The notes under the pieces: generated by a model
The model's input: the letters and a program-made list of their open reading frames with translations, nothing else
What the model was told of the DNA's origin: nothing
Databases searched by the model: none
Shown: piece after piece, positions 1 through 8,365 of the stretch
How positions within the stretch are numbered: the stretch's first letter is position 1
Layout of the letters: each line of letters begins with the position of its first letter
Translations under genes and position numbers: made by a program
NCBI RefSeq assembly: GCF_002307475.1
Contig: NZ_NTMH01000041.1
Location: 1,552 to 65,551, forward strand
Length of the DNA stretch: 64,000 nt
Source: Pantoea allii
GTDB lineage: Bacteria > Pseudomonadota > Gammaproteobacteria > Enterobacterales > Enterobacteriaceae
Direction of reading: 5' to 3'

Positions 1-47
1 GACGCTGATATCAATCCTGCGAGTGCCCACACAGATTGTCTGATAAA

Positions 48-60
48 TTGTTAAAGAGCA
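48..60 (-). promoter_or_regulatory. rRNA operon leader boxA antitermination site
   Basis: On the minus strand this reads TGCTCTTTAACAA, the boxA element of enterobacterial rRNA leaders, and it is followed by leader sequence (positions 47 down to 1) that closely resembles the E. coli rrs leader. NusB/NusE bind boxA RNA to assemble the rRNA antitermination complex. The 16S gene itself must start just beyond the left edge of the window. In E. coli the operon next to hsrA is rrnC, so this is probably its counterpart. Confidence 0.9.
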
Positions 61-99
61 GTGCGAACAGCGGGTTAACCGTCTGTCGCGAGGTGGCGT

Positions 100-127
100 A
101 TATTACGCTTTCCTCCTTCAGAGTCAA
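100..127 (-). promoter_or_regulatory. rRNA operon promoter P2
   Basis: On the minus strand, TTGACT (122-127) is separated by 16 bases from TAATAT (100-105). It lies between the P1 promoter and boxA, the place where P2 sits in enterobacterial rRNA operons. Confidence 0.85.
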
Positions 128-220
128 CCTCTTTTTCAGAAGTTTTTCTCCGGCGGTTCAGTTTCCTGAACCTCCCGACACCGCATTCCGTAAGCCGTTG
201 TGCCGTGTCAGTGGAGGCGC

Positions 221-248
221 ATTATAGGGCGTTCTCTCTGAGTGACAA
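221..248 (-). promoter_or_regulatory. rRNA operon promoter P1
   Basis: On the minus strand, TTGTCA (243-248) is 16 bases from a perfect TATAAT (221-226). The sequence after the -10 (GCGCCTCCACTGACACGG) is nearly that of E. coli rrn P1. The DNA upstream (249-300) is rich in A/T tracts and fits an UP element. The 16-bp spacer and GC-rich stretch after the -10 are typical of stringently controlled, growth-rate-regulated promoters. Confidence 0.9.
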
Positions 249-430
249 GCATTAATTACAAAAAAATGACTGAGCGGTTTATTTTTAAACGAACGTGCTA
301 AAAACCAACACTTCCTGCCTAAAGAACGCACGGAAATCACCACACAGTCATGAAAAGAGGCGTATTGTGCATTTCTGCCAATGCTATTCTTCTTCATTAT
401 CTTTGCTGAAAACATTACGAAGGACGCTCA

Positions 431-1831
431 ATGATCACATCCGCGCGCAGTATGGCCGGTCTGCCATGGATTGCCGCTATGGCATTCTTTATGCAATCAC
501 TGGATGCCACCATATTGAATACCGCTCTGCCCGCGATCGCCACCAGCCTTGAGCGTTCCCCCCTTGCCATGCAGTCCGCCGTGATCAGCTATACCTTAAC
601 TGTTGCCATGCTTATCCCGGTTAGCGGTTGGCTTGCAGATCGTTACGGCACACGCAAAATCTTCATGATTGCCGTCTCTCTCTTTACGCTGGGGTCGTTA
701 GCCTGCGCCTTATCGCCCTCTTTATCGGTTCTGGTCACTTCACGCATCATTCAGGGAGTCGGTGGCGCAATGATGATGCCGGTGGCCCGCCTGGCACTCC
801 TGCGTGCTTATCCGCGCAGTGAACTCCTGCCCATCCTTAACTTTGTGACGATGCCAGGTTTAGTGGGGCCAATCCTTGGGCCTCTGCTGGGCGGTGTTAT
901 GGTGACGTATGCCACCTGGCACTGGATATTCCTGATTAACATCCCTATTGGCATACTTGGCATATTCTATGCGCGAAAATATATGCCTGACTTCACCACG
1001 CCAAAACGCCGCTTCGACTTTCTGGGCTTTCTACTGTTCGGAATTGGATTGGTGATGCTCTCTACAGGTATCGAGCTATTTGGTGAGCGCATTGTCTCGC
1101 CCTGGATTGCGGCAGCGGTACTGTGCGGCGGTATTGTGTTATTGCTTCTCTATATAGCACATGCCCGGCGCCATCCTTCTCCCCTGATCAATCTGCCCAT
1201 GTTTAAGACCCGCACCTTCTCGGTAGGTATCATTGGCAATATCGCTTCACGACTGGGTACAGGCTGTGTTCCATTTTTAATGCCGCTGATGCTTCAGGTG
1301 GGATTCGGTTATTCAGCGATTCTGGCAGGATGCATGATGGCACCAACGGCCGTTGGCTCTATTCTCGCGAAACAGAGCGTGACGCAGCTGCTGCGCTGGT
1401 TTGGTTATCGCCGCTTGCTGGTGAGCATTACGGTAATCATCGGGTTTATGATCGCCAGCTTCTCCCTGCAGTCGCCTTCTGAAAGCATCGCGTTATTGTT
1501 GATACCGCTCTTTCTGCTGGGCATGGCGATGTCCACCCAGTTTACAGCGATGAACACGATTACTCTGGCCGATTTAGATGACGACAACGCCAGCGGTGGA
1601 AATAGCGTCTTAGCCGTAACGCAACAACTGGCTATTAGTTTTGGCGTCGCGGTCAGTGCTGCCGTACTGCGTTTTTATCAGGAATTTGATGGCACGACGG
1701 TAGAACAGTTCCATTCTACCTTCCTGACGATGGGCATTGTTACCGTGCTGTCGGCGCTGACATTTATGATGCTGCGCAACGGTGACGGACGTAACCTGAT
1801 TAGCAATCGGGACAAAAAGAAGAAAGCTTAA
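431..1831 (+). CDS. hsrA: DHA2-family MFS drug:H+ antiporter (HsrA/YieO-like)
   Basis: An inner-membrane proton-coupled efflux permease of 466 aa with about 14 hydrophobic segments, typical of the EmrB/QacA (DHA2) family. Visible signatures are the TM1 motif with Asp25 (LDATILNTALP), the loop 2-3 motif A (GWLADRYGTRK, residues 66-76) and a Gly/Pro-rich motif C (GLVGPILGPLLGG, about 134-146). The ATG is preceded by AAGGA at a good distance. It is divergent from the rRNA operon and convergent with rbsR, the same position as E. coli hsrA (yieO), which supports the name. Its TAA overlaps the rbsR stop codon (TTAA, 1828-1831). The substrate cannot be read from the sequence. Confidence 0.88.
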   Translation: MITSARSMAGLPWIAAMAFFMQSLDATILNTALPAIATSLERSPLAMQSAVISYTLTVAMLIPVSGWLADRYGTRKIFMIAVSLFTLGSLACALSPSLSVLVTSRIIQGVGGAMMMPVARLALLRAYPRSELLPILNFVTMPGLVGPILGPLLGGVMVTYATWHWIFLINIPIGILGIFYARKYMPDFTTPKRRFDFLGFLLFGIGLVMLSTGIELFGERIVSPWIAAAVLCGGIVLLLLYIAHARRHPSPLINLPMFKTRTFSVGIIGNIASRLGTGCVPFLMPLMLQVGFGYSAILAGCMMAPTAVGSILAKQSVTQLLRWFGYRRLLVSITVIIGFMIASFSLQSPSESIALLLIPLFLLGMAMSTQFTAMNTITLADLDDDNASGGNSVLAVTQQLAISFGVAVSAAVLRFYQEFDGTTVEQFHSTFLTMGIVTVLSALTFMMLRNGDGRNLISNRDKKKKA

Positions 1832-2820
1832 ACCGAGCCTCGCGGTACTAACTCCGGCGTCAGTACCAGCGTTTGCTGACTGACGTCGGGATTGCTCAGA
1901 CGATGAATCAGCGTATCTATCGCCAGTTCACCCAGTTCGTCTTTGGGTTGATGGATGGTACTGAGCGGGGGTGACATATAGCGCGCCAGTTCAATGTCGT
2001 CATATCCCATCACCGCCATATCTCGTGGAATCTGCAATCCGGCCTGATGCAACGCGTGATAAACCCCGACCGCCATCGCGTCATTGCTGGTAAAAACGGC
2101 ATGTGGGGGCCTGTCCAGCGCCAGCAATTCAAACATTGCGTTGTAGCCGCCTGAAAACTCAAAGTCGCCACTCACAACATACTCGGGCGGAACATCCAGA
2201 CCGTTTTTCTGCATCGCCTGGTAATACCCTTCCAGTCGCATACGCGCCGGCGTTTTATCAAGCGGCCCTGAAATACAGGCGATACGTGAATAGCCACTAT
2301 CAATAAGATGCTGTGTTGCCAGTTCACCGCCCAGAAGCGCATTGTCCTGAATAATATCGCCCCGGCCTTCAAAAGGTGCCCAGTCCATCATCACCATTGG
2401 GATAGAAGGATAACGATTAAGGATTTCAGCCGAGGGTAGATGGCTTTCAGTGCACATGATAAGTAAACCATCCACGCGTTTTTGCAGCAGCGTTTCCAGA
2501 CTGCGGTTCATGCGCGCTTCATCGCCTGCGGTATTACACAGAATCAGGCTGTATCCACGCTCATAGCAACTGTCTTCTACGCCGCGCACGACTTCAGCAT
2601 AAAAAGGGTTACTACTGGCGGTCAGTAACATACCAATGGTATTGGTTTGGTTAAGCTTAAGGCTACGTGCTAATGCCGACGGCGCATAATTGAGATCGCG
2701 GATCGCCTGTTCGATTTTTTCACGCACGCCATCACTGACAAAACGGTTCTTATTGATAACGTGTGAAACCGTTGAAGTTGACACTCCCGCCAGTCTGGCA
2801 ACATCTTTCATCGTAGCCAA
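1828..2820 (-). CDS. rbsR: Ribose operon repressor RbsR (LacI family)
   Basis: DNA-binding repressor of the ribose operon; in E. coli ribose relieves repression. The N-terminal LacI-type helix-turn-helix (MKDVARLAGVSTSTVSHVIN, from residue 4) is followed by a periplasmic-binding-protein-like effector domain. The chosen start is TTG at 2820-2818, giving 330 aa, the length of E. coli RbsR; it lies 4 bases after the rbsK stop and has an AGGG motif upstream. The reading frame is open farther upstream inside rbsK, but that part does not belong to the family. It is the last gene of rbsDACBKR, so the repressor is co-transcribed with its targets. Two palindromes upstream of rbsD are its likely operators. 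Confidence 0.93.
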   Translation of the reverse strand: MATMKDVARLAGVSTSTVSHVINKNRFVSDGVREKIEQAIRDLNYAPSALARSLKLNQTNTIGMLLTASSNPFYAEVVRGVEDSCYERGYSLILCNTAGDEARMNRSLETLLQKRVDGLLIMCTESHLPSAEILNRYPSIPMVMMDWAPFEGRGDIIQDNALLGGELATQHLIDSGYSRIACISGPLDKTPARMRLEGYYQAMQKNGLDVPPEYVVSGDFEFSGGYNAMFELLALDRPPHAVFTSNDAMAVGVYHALHQAGLQIPRDMAVMGYDDIELARYMSPPLSTIHQPKDELGELAIDTLIHRLSNPDVSQQTLVLTPELVPRGSV

Positions 2821-2824
2821 GCGC

Positions 2825-3754
2825 TTAACCCTGCTGCTGTAAAAAGTCGTCGATCTCCGCACGCCAGGGTACAGAAGGCTGGGCGCCAGAACGGGTTACC
2901 GCAATTGCCGCTGCGGCGTGGGCAAAGCGAACGGCATCATGCATGGCCTTACCTTCAAGACGAGCTGTGATAAATGCCCCGTTAAACGTATCGCCAGCCG
3001 CAATGGTGTCGACCGCGTTAACGTCAAAACCCGCAATGCGCTGCCCTTTACCATTTTCACTCAACCAGACGCCGCGGCGGCCAAGGGTGATCAAGACGGT
3101 CGCAATACCTTTGTCATGCAATGCGGCGGCGGCTCGTGCGGCATCGTCATCATTATTAACCGCGATGCCGGTGAGAATTTCTGCTTCAGTTTCATTCGGC
3201 GTAATGATGTCGATAAGCGCTAACAAACTATCGGACAGTTTTGTCGCCGGGGCGGGATTTAAAATTACGCGGGTCTGATGCTGTCTGGCTAAGGTCGCCG
3301 CAGCTAAAACACTGTCCAGTGGCGACTCAAGCTGCATCAGCAAGGCATCGGCCTGCGCAATCACCTGCTGGTGACGTTCGACATACTGCGGCGTTAACGC
3401 CGCGTTAGCACCGGAATAGATGCCAATATTATTCTCACCTTCGCCGTTGACGAAAATCATCGCGACACCGGTAGATTCACCTTCGACCGCTTCTACTGGA
3501 TGGGTATCAATATTGTCCTGCGCTAACTGCTGGCAGATGCGTTCACCAATGTCATCGGCACCGACACAGGCTATAAAGGCAATATCGGCCCCCGCACGGC
3601 CCGCGGCGACAGCCTGATTTGCGCCTTTACCGCCAAACGCAATCTGATATTTCTGCCCGATCACCGTTTCGCCGGGGCGGGGAAAGTGAGCCAGATTAAG
3701 GATATGGTCAGCATTGATGCTACCGAGAACGGCAAGTTTTGCGTTTTTGCTCAT
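2825..3754 (-). CDS. rbsK: Ribokinase
   Basis: Cytoplasmic PfkB-family sugar kinase that phosphorylates D-ribose to ribose 5-phosphate with ATP. It shows the glycine-rich N-terminal signature (GGKGANQAVAAGRAG from residue 41) and the C-terminal signature DTIAAGDTFNGAF, whose GDTF aspartate is the catalytic base. The start at 3754 (MSKNAKLAVLG) gives 309 aa, equal to E. coli RbsK; an in-frame GTG farther upstream would add residues that do not fit the family. The Shine-Dalgarno is weak, so translation may depend on read-through from rbsB. Second-last gene of the rbs operon, between the binding protein and the repressor. Confidence 0.94.
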   Translation of the reverse strand: MSKNAKLAVLGSINADHILNLAHFPRPGETVIGQKYQIAFGGKGANQAVAAGRAGADIAFIACVGADDIGERICQQLAQDNIDTHPVEAVEGESTGVAMIFVNGEGENNIGIYSGANAALTPQYVERHQQVIAQADALLMQLESPLDSVLAAATLARQHQTRVILNPAPATKLSDSLLALIDIITPNETEAEILTGIAVNNDDDAARAAAALHDKGIATVLITLGRRGVWLSENGKGQRIAGFDVNAVDTIAAGDTFNGAFITARLEGKAMHDAVRFAHAAAAIAVTRSGAQPSVPWRAEIDDFLQQQG

Positions 3755-3815
3755 TGGGAGAGTCCGAAATAAGTGCGCCACCGACGGGTGACGCAGTGCC
3801 CTGCTTTTCTTCGAT

Positions 3816-4694
3816 TTATTTGGTAACCAGTTTCAGGTCGACCGGATTGATCGCCTGCACTTTTTCACCTTTCAGCACTTTATCAGCAGTCTGAACGCCG
3901 ATCATGCCAATTTTCTCTGGCATCTGAGCCACGGTCGCGGCCAGTTTTCCGCCTTCAACCGCTTTCACACCATCTGGCGTGCCATCAAAACCCACAACCA
4001 TTACATCGGTTTTGCCCGCCGTTTGCAGCGCACGCAGTGCACCCAGCGCCATTTCATCGTTCTGAGCAAACACAGCCTGCACATCCGGATGCGCCTGCAG
4101 CAGGTTCTGCATAACGTTCAAACCTTTAGTACGATCAAAGTCAGCCGGCTGGCTGGCCAGAATCTGGAATTTATGTGCATCAGCGGCCTGTTTAAAACCT
4201 TCGCCACGTTCACGTGCAGCCGAGGTACCCGCGATGCCTTCTAATTCGATAATTTTCGCGTTATCACCCAGTTTACGTGCGATGTAGTCACCCGCCATTT
4301 TACCGCCAAAGCGGTTATCAGATGCCACGTGACTGACCACGGTGCCCTGTGCAGCGACACGGTCCAGGGTGATCACCGGGATCTTCGCCTGGTTAGCCAT
4401 TTTGATTGCGTTGCCGACAGCATCAGAATCGGTAGGGTTAATCAGCAGCACTTTCGTCCCGCGCACGGTTAAGTCCTGAACGTTGGCCAGTTCTTTTGCC
4501 GGGTTGTTCTGTGAATCCAGCACGACCAGGTTGTAGCCCAGTTTATCGGCTTCTTTCTGTGCACCCTCTTTCAGTGAAACGAAAAACGGGTTGTTCAGCG
4601 TAGAGATAACTAAGGCAATGGTATCTTTAGCCATTGCGCTGGCGCTGAGCGTTGCACCAAGGATCACAGCTAATGCAGTTAACTTTTTCATCAT
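3816..4694 (-). CDS. rbsB: Ribose ABC transporter, periplasmic binding protein RbsB
   Basis: Periplasmic D-ribose receptor that delivers sugar to RbsAC and, in E. coli, signals to the Trg chemoreceptor. The first 22 residues form a Sec signal peptide (MMKKLTALAVILG...) with cleavage expected after AMA, so the mature protein begins KDTIAL. The body is the two-lobed periplasmic binding fold, with nearly the E. coli sequence in stretches such as TLNNPFFVSLKEGAQKEADK and NDEMALGALRALQTAGK. 292 aa compared with 296 in E. coli. A second ATG directly follows the first, so the exact start is uncertain by one codon. Confidence 0.95.
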   Translation of the reverse strand: MMKKLTALAVILGATLSASAMAKDTIALVISTLNNPFFVSLKEGAQKEADKLGYNLVVLDSQNNPAKELANVQDLTVRGTKVLLINPTDSDAVGNAIKMANQAKIPVITLDRVAAQGTVVSHVASDNRFGGKMAGDYIARKLGDNAKIIELEGIAGTSAARERGEGFKQAADAHKFQILASQPADFDRTKGLNVMQNLLQAHPDVQAVFAQNDEMALGALRALQTAGKTDVMVVGFDGTPDGVKAVEGGKLAATVAQMPEKIGMIGVQTADKVLKGEKVQAINPVDLKLVTK

Positions 4695-4717
4695 TTTATC
4701 CTGTATAAAGGTCTGAG

Positions 4718-5689
4718 TTATTTGCTGCTTTTATTGTCCACCAGCACCGCCAGCAGAATGACTACCGCTTTTACGATCATCTGGTAGTACGAAGATACAC
4801 CCATCAGATTTAAACCATTGTTCAAAAAGCCGAGGATTAATGCGCCAATTAAGGTGCCAACAATCCGGCCCTTTCCGCCCGCCAGGCTGGTACCACCCAG
4901 AACAACGGCGGCAATGGCATCCAGTTCATAACCTGTTCCGGCCGTCGGCTGGGCGGAAGAAAGACGGGCGACTTCGATAGAACCCGCCAGCGCCGCCAGC
5001 ATGCCGGACAGTGAGTAAACAATCACTTTTACCCGGTTAACATTAATGCCGGAAAGACGTGTTGCGGCTTCATTACCACCCAGCGCATAGATATAGCGGC
5101 CCAACCGCGTGTGGTGCAGCATGTACCAGGCTGCCACGAACACCACCGCCATCAGCCATACCGGTGTAGGAATGCCCAACGGACGACCGATACCAAACCA
5201 GCCAAACAGGTCGGCATTGTCATTAAAGCCGGTATTCACAGGGCTGCCGTTGGTGTACACCATGGTGACACCGCGCAGTAACAACATCATCACCAGCGTG
5301 GCAATAAAAGCCTGCACCTTACCGCGCGCCACAATGGTGCCGGTGACCGCACCAATAGCGGCCCCCAACGCCAGCGAAGCCGCTACGGCAACAAAGGCAT
5401 TTACCTCCATCCCCACCAGCGATGCCGCCACCGCGCCCGTAAGCGCCAGCAGCGATCCCACAGACAGATCGATACCGGATGTCAGAATAACCAGCGTCAT
5501 GCCCACCGCCATGATGGCGTTGACCGATGTCTGCTGCAGGATGTTGAACAGGTTTGCCACCGTAAAGAAATTTGGGCTCTGGCTTGCGACCACGGCAATC
5601 AACACAATTAACGCAATCAGCGACTTTTGCTCAAGCAACCAGGCTTTGCTGAACCAGCGGCGGTTAGACGGAACGGTTTGGGTGGTCAT
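4718..5689 (-). CDS. rbsC: Ribose ABC transporter permease RbsC
   Basis: Inner-membrane permease of the ribose importer (BPD_transp_2 / LivM-like family). 323 aa with 8-10 hydrophobic segments, starting with a cytoplasmic N-tail (MTTQTVPSNRRWFSKAWLLE). The family signature around VGMTLVILTSGIDLSVGS and the late segment ELDAIAAVVLGGTSLAGGKG are both present. Its ATG overlaps the end of rbsA (ATGA, 5686-5689), so the two are translationally coupled. It works as a dimer with one RbsA ATPase and takes sugar from RbsB. Confidence 0.95.
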   Translation of the reverse strand: MTTQTVPSNRRWFSKAWLLEQKSLIALIVLIAVVASQSPNFFTVANLFNILQQTSVNAIMAVGMTLVILTSGIDLSVGSLLALTGAVAASLVGMEVNAFVAVAASLALGAAIGAVTGTIVARGKVQAFIATLVMMLLLRGVTMVYTNGSPVNTGFNDNADLFGWFGIGRPLGIPTPVWLMAVVFVAAWYMLHHTRLGRYIYALGGNEAATRLSGINVNRVKVIVYSLSGMLAALAGSIEVARLSSAQPTAGTGYELDAIAAVVLGGTSLAGGKGRIVGTLIGALILGFLNNGLNLMGVSSYYQMIVKAVVILLAVLVDNKSSK

Positions 5690-7194
5690 ACAACTAAATC
5701 CTCACTGTGTTGCTTACCGACGGCTGCCGCCATCAGGCTTTCCTGAGTAGCGTCTTCACGGGTAAATTCGCCGCTTAAACGGCCTTCATGCATCACGACA
5801 ATGCGATCACTCATGCCCAGAACTTCTGGCATTTCTGACGACACTAAAATAATGCTCAGCCCTTCGGCCTTGAACTGGTTAATAAGCTGATAAATCTCTT
5901 TTTTGGCCCCCACGTCGACACCGCGCGTCGGTTCATCAAGAATCAACACGTTGGGGCGCGTCATGAGCCCGCGGGCAATCGCGACTTTTTGCTGATTACC
6001 GCCTGACAGCAGGCCAATCGGCTGCTCCATTGACGGCGTTTTAACGTTAAATAAGCGGATAAAGTCGCTGACGGCGAGTTGTTCTTCAGCGTGCCTGAGT
6101 CTGCCGCCCATGTGGCTGAAGTAGCGCAGTGCGGTCAGAGACATGTTCTCTTTTACTGACATGCCCAGCACCAGGCCATCGCGCTTACGGTCTTCCGAGA
6201 TATACACGATGCCATTGGCAAGGCCATCCTGTGGTGAGCGAGTCACCACTTCACGTCCACTCAGCCAGATCTGCCCGGCGCTGCGGGGCGCAGCACCGTA
6301 AAGAATTTTCATCAGTTCGGTACGTCCGGCGCCCATCAGGCCAGACACGCCCAGAATTTCACCTTTACGCAGGGTAAACGAGACGTTATCGACGCCAGGC
6401 CCGCTAAGGTTTTCCACTTTAAGACGCACTTCACCCGGAGCATCGTCAACATGGGGATACTGATCTTCCAGTTTACGGCCCACCATCATCTCAATGAGGC
6501 TCTCTTCACTCAGATCGCTGACGGCACGTTCAGCAATAAACTGGCCATCACGAAACACCGTGACGTCATCGCAAATCTCGAAAATCTCTTTCATGCGATG
6601 GGAGATATAAACGATACCGCAGCCTTGCGCTTTCAGCTCATTGATGACCCGGAACAACGACAGGGTTTCGGTATCCGTGAGCGCGTCAGTCGGCTCATCC
6701 ATAATGATGACTTTCGACTCAAAACTCAGGACCTTGGCAATCTCAACCATTTGTTGATCGCCGATGGATAAATCGCCCACCAGCTTATGGCTGTTAAAAC
6801 GCAGATTCAGACGTTTCAACAGCGCGTCGGCCTCGGCATACATCCGCTTCCAGTTAATACAGCCAAATCCATTGACGAATTCACGCCCCAGGAAAATGTT
6901 TTCCGCGACGGTTAACTGAGGGATCAGGTTAAGTTCCTGATGGATAATACCAATGCCCGCTTCCTGCGATGCTTTAGGTCCGCTAAACGTGGTTTCTTCA
7001 CCAAGCCATAACAGCGAACCGGCGTCACGGCTGTAAATACCGGTGAGCACCTTCATCATGGTGGATTTGCCGGCGCCGTTTTCACCTACCAACGCCATTA
7101 CGCGTCCCGGCCAGACTGACAATGACGCACCATTCAGCGCTTTAACGCCGGGAAATGATTTTTCGATGCCTTTAAGCTGCAGTAAGGGTTGCAT
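5686..7194 (-). CDS. rbsA: Ribose ABC transporter ATP-binding protein RbsA
   Basis: Cytoplasmic ATPase of the ribose importer, with two fused ABC domains as in all sugar (CUT2) transporters. The first domain has Walker A GENGAGKS (residues 37-44), signature LSIGDQQ and Walker B VIIMDEPTDAL. The second has a degenerate Walker A (GLMGAGRTEL), signature LSGGNQQK and Walker B VLILDEPTRGVD. 502 aa, against 501 in E. coli. It starts 7 bases after rbsD and overlaps rbsC by 4 bases. Confidence 0.95.
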   Translation of the reverse strand: MQPLLQLKGIEKSFPGVKALNGASLSVWPGRVMALVGENGAGKSTMMKVLTGIYSRDAGSLLWLGEETTFSGPKASQEAGIGIIHQELNLIPQLTVAENIFLGREFVNGFGCINWKRMYAEADALLKRLNLRFNSHKLVGDLSIGDQQMVEIAKVLSFESKVIIMDEPTDALTDTETLSLFRVINELKAQGCGIVYISHRMKEIFEICDDVTVFRDGQFIAERAVSDLSEESLIEMMVGRKLEDQYPHVDDAPGEVRLKVENLSGPGVDNVSFTLRKGEILGVSGLMGAGRTELMKILYGAAPRSAGQIWLSGREVVTRSPQDGLANGIVYISEDRKRDGLVLGMSVKENMSLTALRYFSHMGGRLRHAEEQLAVSDFIRLFNVKTPSMEQPIGLLSGGNQQKVAIARGLMTRPNVLILDEPTRGVDVGAKKEIYQLINQFKAEGLSIILVSSEMPEVLGMSDRIVVMHEGRLSGEFTREDATQESLMAAAVGKQHSEDLVV

Positions 7195-7201
7195 AATGGC
7201 C

Positions 7202-7621
7202 TCAGAAGGTCACACCTGCGCTCAGGATGACATTCGCAAACGGAGAACACTCTCCGCTGCGAATGACCGCCTGGCTACGTTGTGTTTGTTGTTTGAACTG
7301 TTCATGACTGATGTAGCGGGTAGTGATGGTGTTTCCCTGGTGCTGTTGCAATGCGTCGAGCACGGCGATCAGTTCGCTGTGGAGCTGCGGATTGTGCCGC
7401 TTAATCTCTTCCGCAATAAAGGCGCTTTCCACCTGCATCTCAAGCGTAACGGCTTCTACCACCTGCATAAATCCCGGCGTACCCGGCGTCAGCGCCAGAT
7501 CGATACGTTGTGGTCCTGCCGGAATCGGCAAGCCCGCATCGGCGATCGTTAACGTGTCCGTGTGGCCCAGGCGGGCGATAACGTGAGAGAGTTCAGCGTT
7601 TAACAAGCGACCTTTTTTCAT
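7202..7621 (-). CDS. rbsD: D-ribose pyranase
   Basis: Converts the pyranose form of ribose to the furanose form used by ribokinase. 139 aa, the usual family length, with the RbsD/FucU hallmarks LLNAELSHVIARLGHTDTL near the N terminus and the D-A-G-L-P-I-P segment that contributes to the active site. The start at 7621 (MKKGRLLN) has a strong GGAGTG Shine-Dalgarno; the frame continues upstream but only into the operator region. First gene of the rbs operon, directly downstream of the RbsR palindromes and a likely CRP site. Confidence 0.94.
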   Translation of the reverse strand: MKKGRLLNAELSHVIARLGHTDTLTIADAGLPIPAGPQRIDLALTPGTPGFMQVVEAVTLEMQVESAFIAEEIKRHNPQLHSELIAVLDALQQHQGNTITTRYISHEQFKQQTQRSQAVIRSGECSPFANVILSAGVTF

Positions 7622-7634
7622 TTTTACACTCCAT

Positions 7635-7726
7635 AGCGAAACGTTTCGCTTTCTGGAGTGTATAAAAAACAGGTTACAATTCAACCACAGGATCAAAAAT
7701 TTGTGATCGTTATCGAAACGTTTCGC
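7635..7726 (-). promoter_or_regulatory. rbs operon promoter region with two RbsR-type operators
   Basis: A perfect 16-bp palindrome AGCGAAACGTTTCGCT lies at 7635-7650, just upstream of rbsD, and a second copy of the core CGAAACGTTTCG lies at 7714-7725, with centres 77 bp apart. The core matches the E. coli RbsR operator. On the minus strand a weak promoter TGGTTG (7682-7687), 17-bp spacer, TATACA (7659-7664) puts the start of transcription at the edge of operator 1. A TGTGA half-site at 7702-7706, about 57 bp upstream of that start, is a candidate CRP site that abuts operator 2. Operator assignment is strong; promoter and CRP assignments are tentative. Confidence 0.8.
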
Positions 7727-7769
7727 TGTTGCAGAAAAGAATTTGAGTTAGGCGCATAGCCAGAGCGGA

Positions 7770-7795
7770 AAATGGACCGCCGGGGCGGTCCATTT
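7770..7795 (-). terminator. Hairpin terminator of ygiW
   Basis: Perfect 11-bp inverted repeat AAATGGACCGC / GCGGTCCATTT with a 4-base loop, just after the ygiW stop codon. On the minus strand it is followed by a short T run. Its position between ygiW and the rbs promoter makes it a boundary for both. Confidence 0.75.
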
Positions 7796-7803
7796 GGGGG
7801 GCG

Positions 7804-8205
7804 TTATGGCAGCTTCTTGACCTGTTTAACATCCAGCTCAATGCTGTTGAAATCTTTATCCAGTTCACCCGTCAGTTCGACGCGATCTTTTGGCGAAACG
7901 GTCAGGCCGTTCCAGCGCTTGTGGTCAATTTCTACCTTCATCGTGCCGGTCTCGTCACGGAACAGGTAATCTTCGTCGCCAATCTGCTTTTCAAGCTGGC
8001 CACGAACGGTAATCCAGCTGTCATCTTTCATTTCTTCAGCCTGTTTCACCGTCACAACGCTGCTTTGACCGGCTTTAAAACCGCCTTGCTGATGATGTGC
8101 TGCCGGTGCTGACGCATTCGGGTCAACGAATCCACCCTGTTGAGCGGCAAATACCGGCGCAGAAGCCAGCATAGTCACGGCTAATAGTGCAGCATACTTT
8201 TTCAT
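7804..8205 (-). CDS. ygiW: YgiW/VisP family OB-fold stress protein
   Basis: Small periplasmic protein of the BOF (bacterial OB-fold) family; homologues YgiW/VisP and YdeI are linked to stress tolerance and to the QseBC/PreAB regulon. 133 aa: signal peptide MKKYAALLAVTMLASAPVFA, then a low-complexity linker rich in Gly, Gln, Ala and His, then the OB-fold domain from about residue 50 (VVTVKQAEEMKDDSWITVRG ... LFRDETGTMKVEI ... VELTGELDKD). Start supported by AGAGGTGA. It is divergent from qseBC, as in E. coli and Salmonella, and probably controlled by QseB through the box at 8264-8279. Confidence 0.9.
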   Translation of the reverse strand: MKKYAALLAVTMLASAPVFAAQQGGFVDPNASAPAAHHQQGGFKAGQSSVVTVKQAEEMKDDSWITVRGQLEKQIGDEDYLFRDETGTMKVEIDHKRWNGLTVSPKDRVELTGELDKDFNSIELDVKQVKKLP

Positions 8206-8263
8206 TTTGTCACCTCTTGTCCATGAAGCTGTTATGTCAGTGGCTGTAGTAAAACATAGAGTT

Positions 8264-8279
8264 CTTAACAGGATCTTAA
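8264..8279. promoter_or_regulatory. QseB/PreA-type binding box between ygiW and qseB
   Basis: CTTAA (8264-8268), six bases, CTTAA (8275-8279). This exact direct repeat, CTTAA-N6-CTTAA, is the box described for the QseB homologue PreA (and is similar to the PmrA box). It lies midway between the divergent ygiW and qseB, where autoregulation would act. Site seen directly; function inferred from family knowledge. Confidence 0.75.
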
Positions 8280-8365
8280 GGCGAAAATAACCTCAGTTTT
8301 TAGCCAAACTCGCTGTACAACGGCCACCCAGCTTCGTATAAATCGCTTATTAAAAGGGAGAGAGA

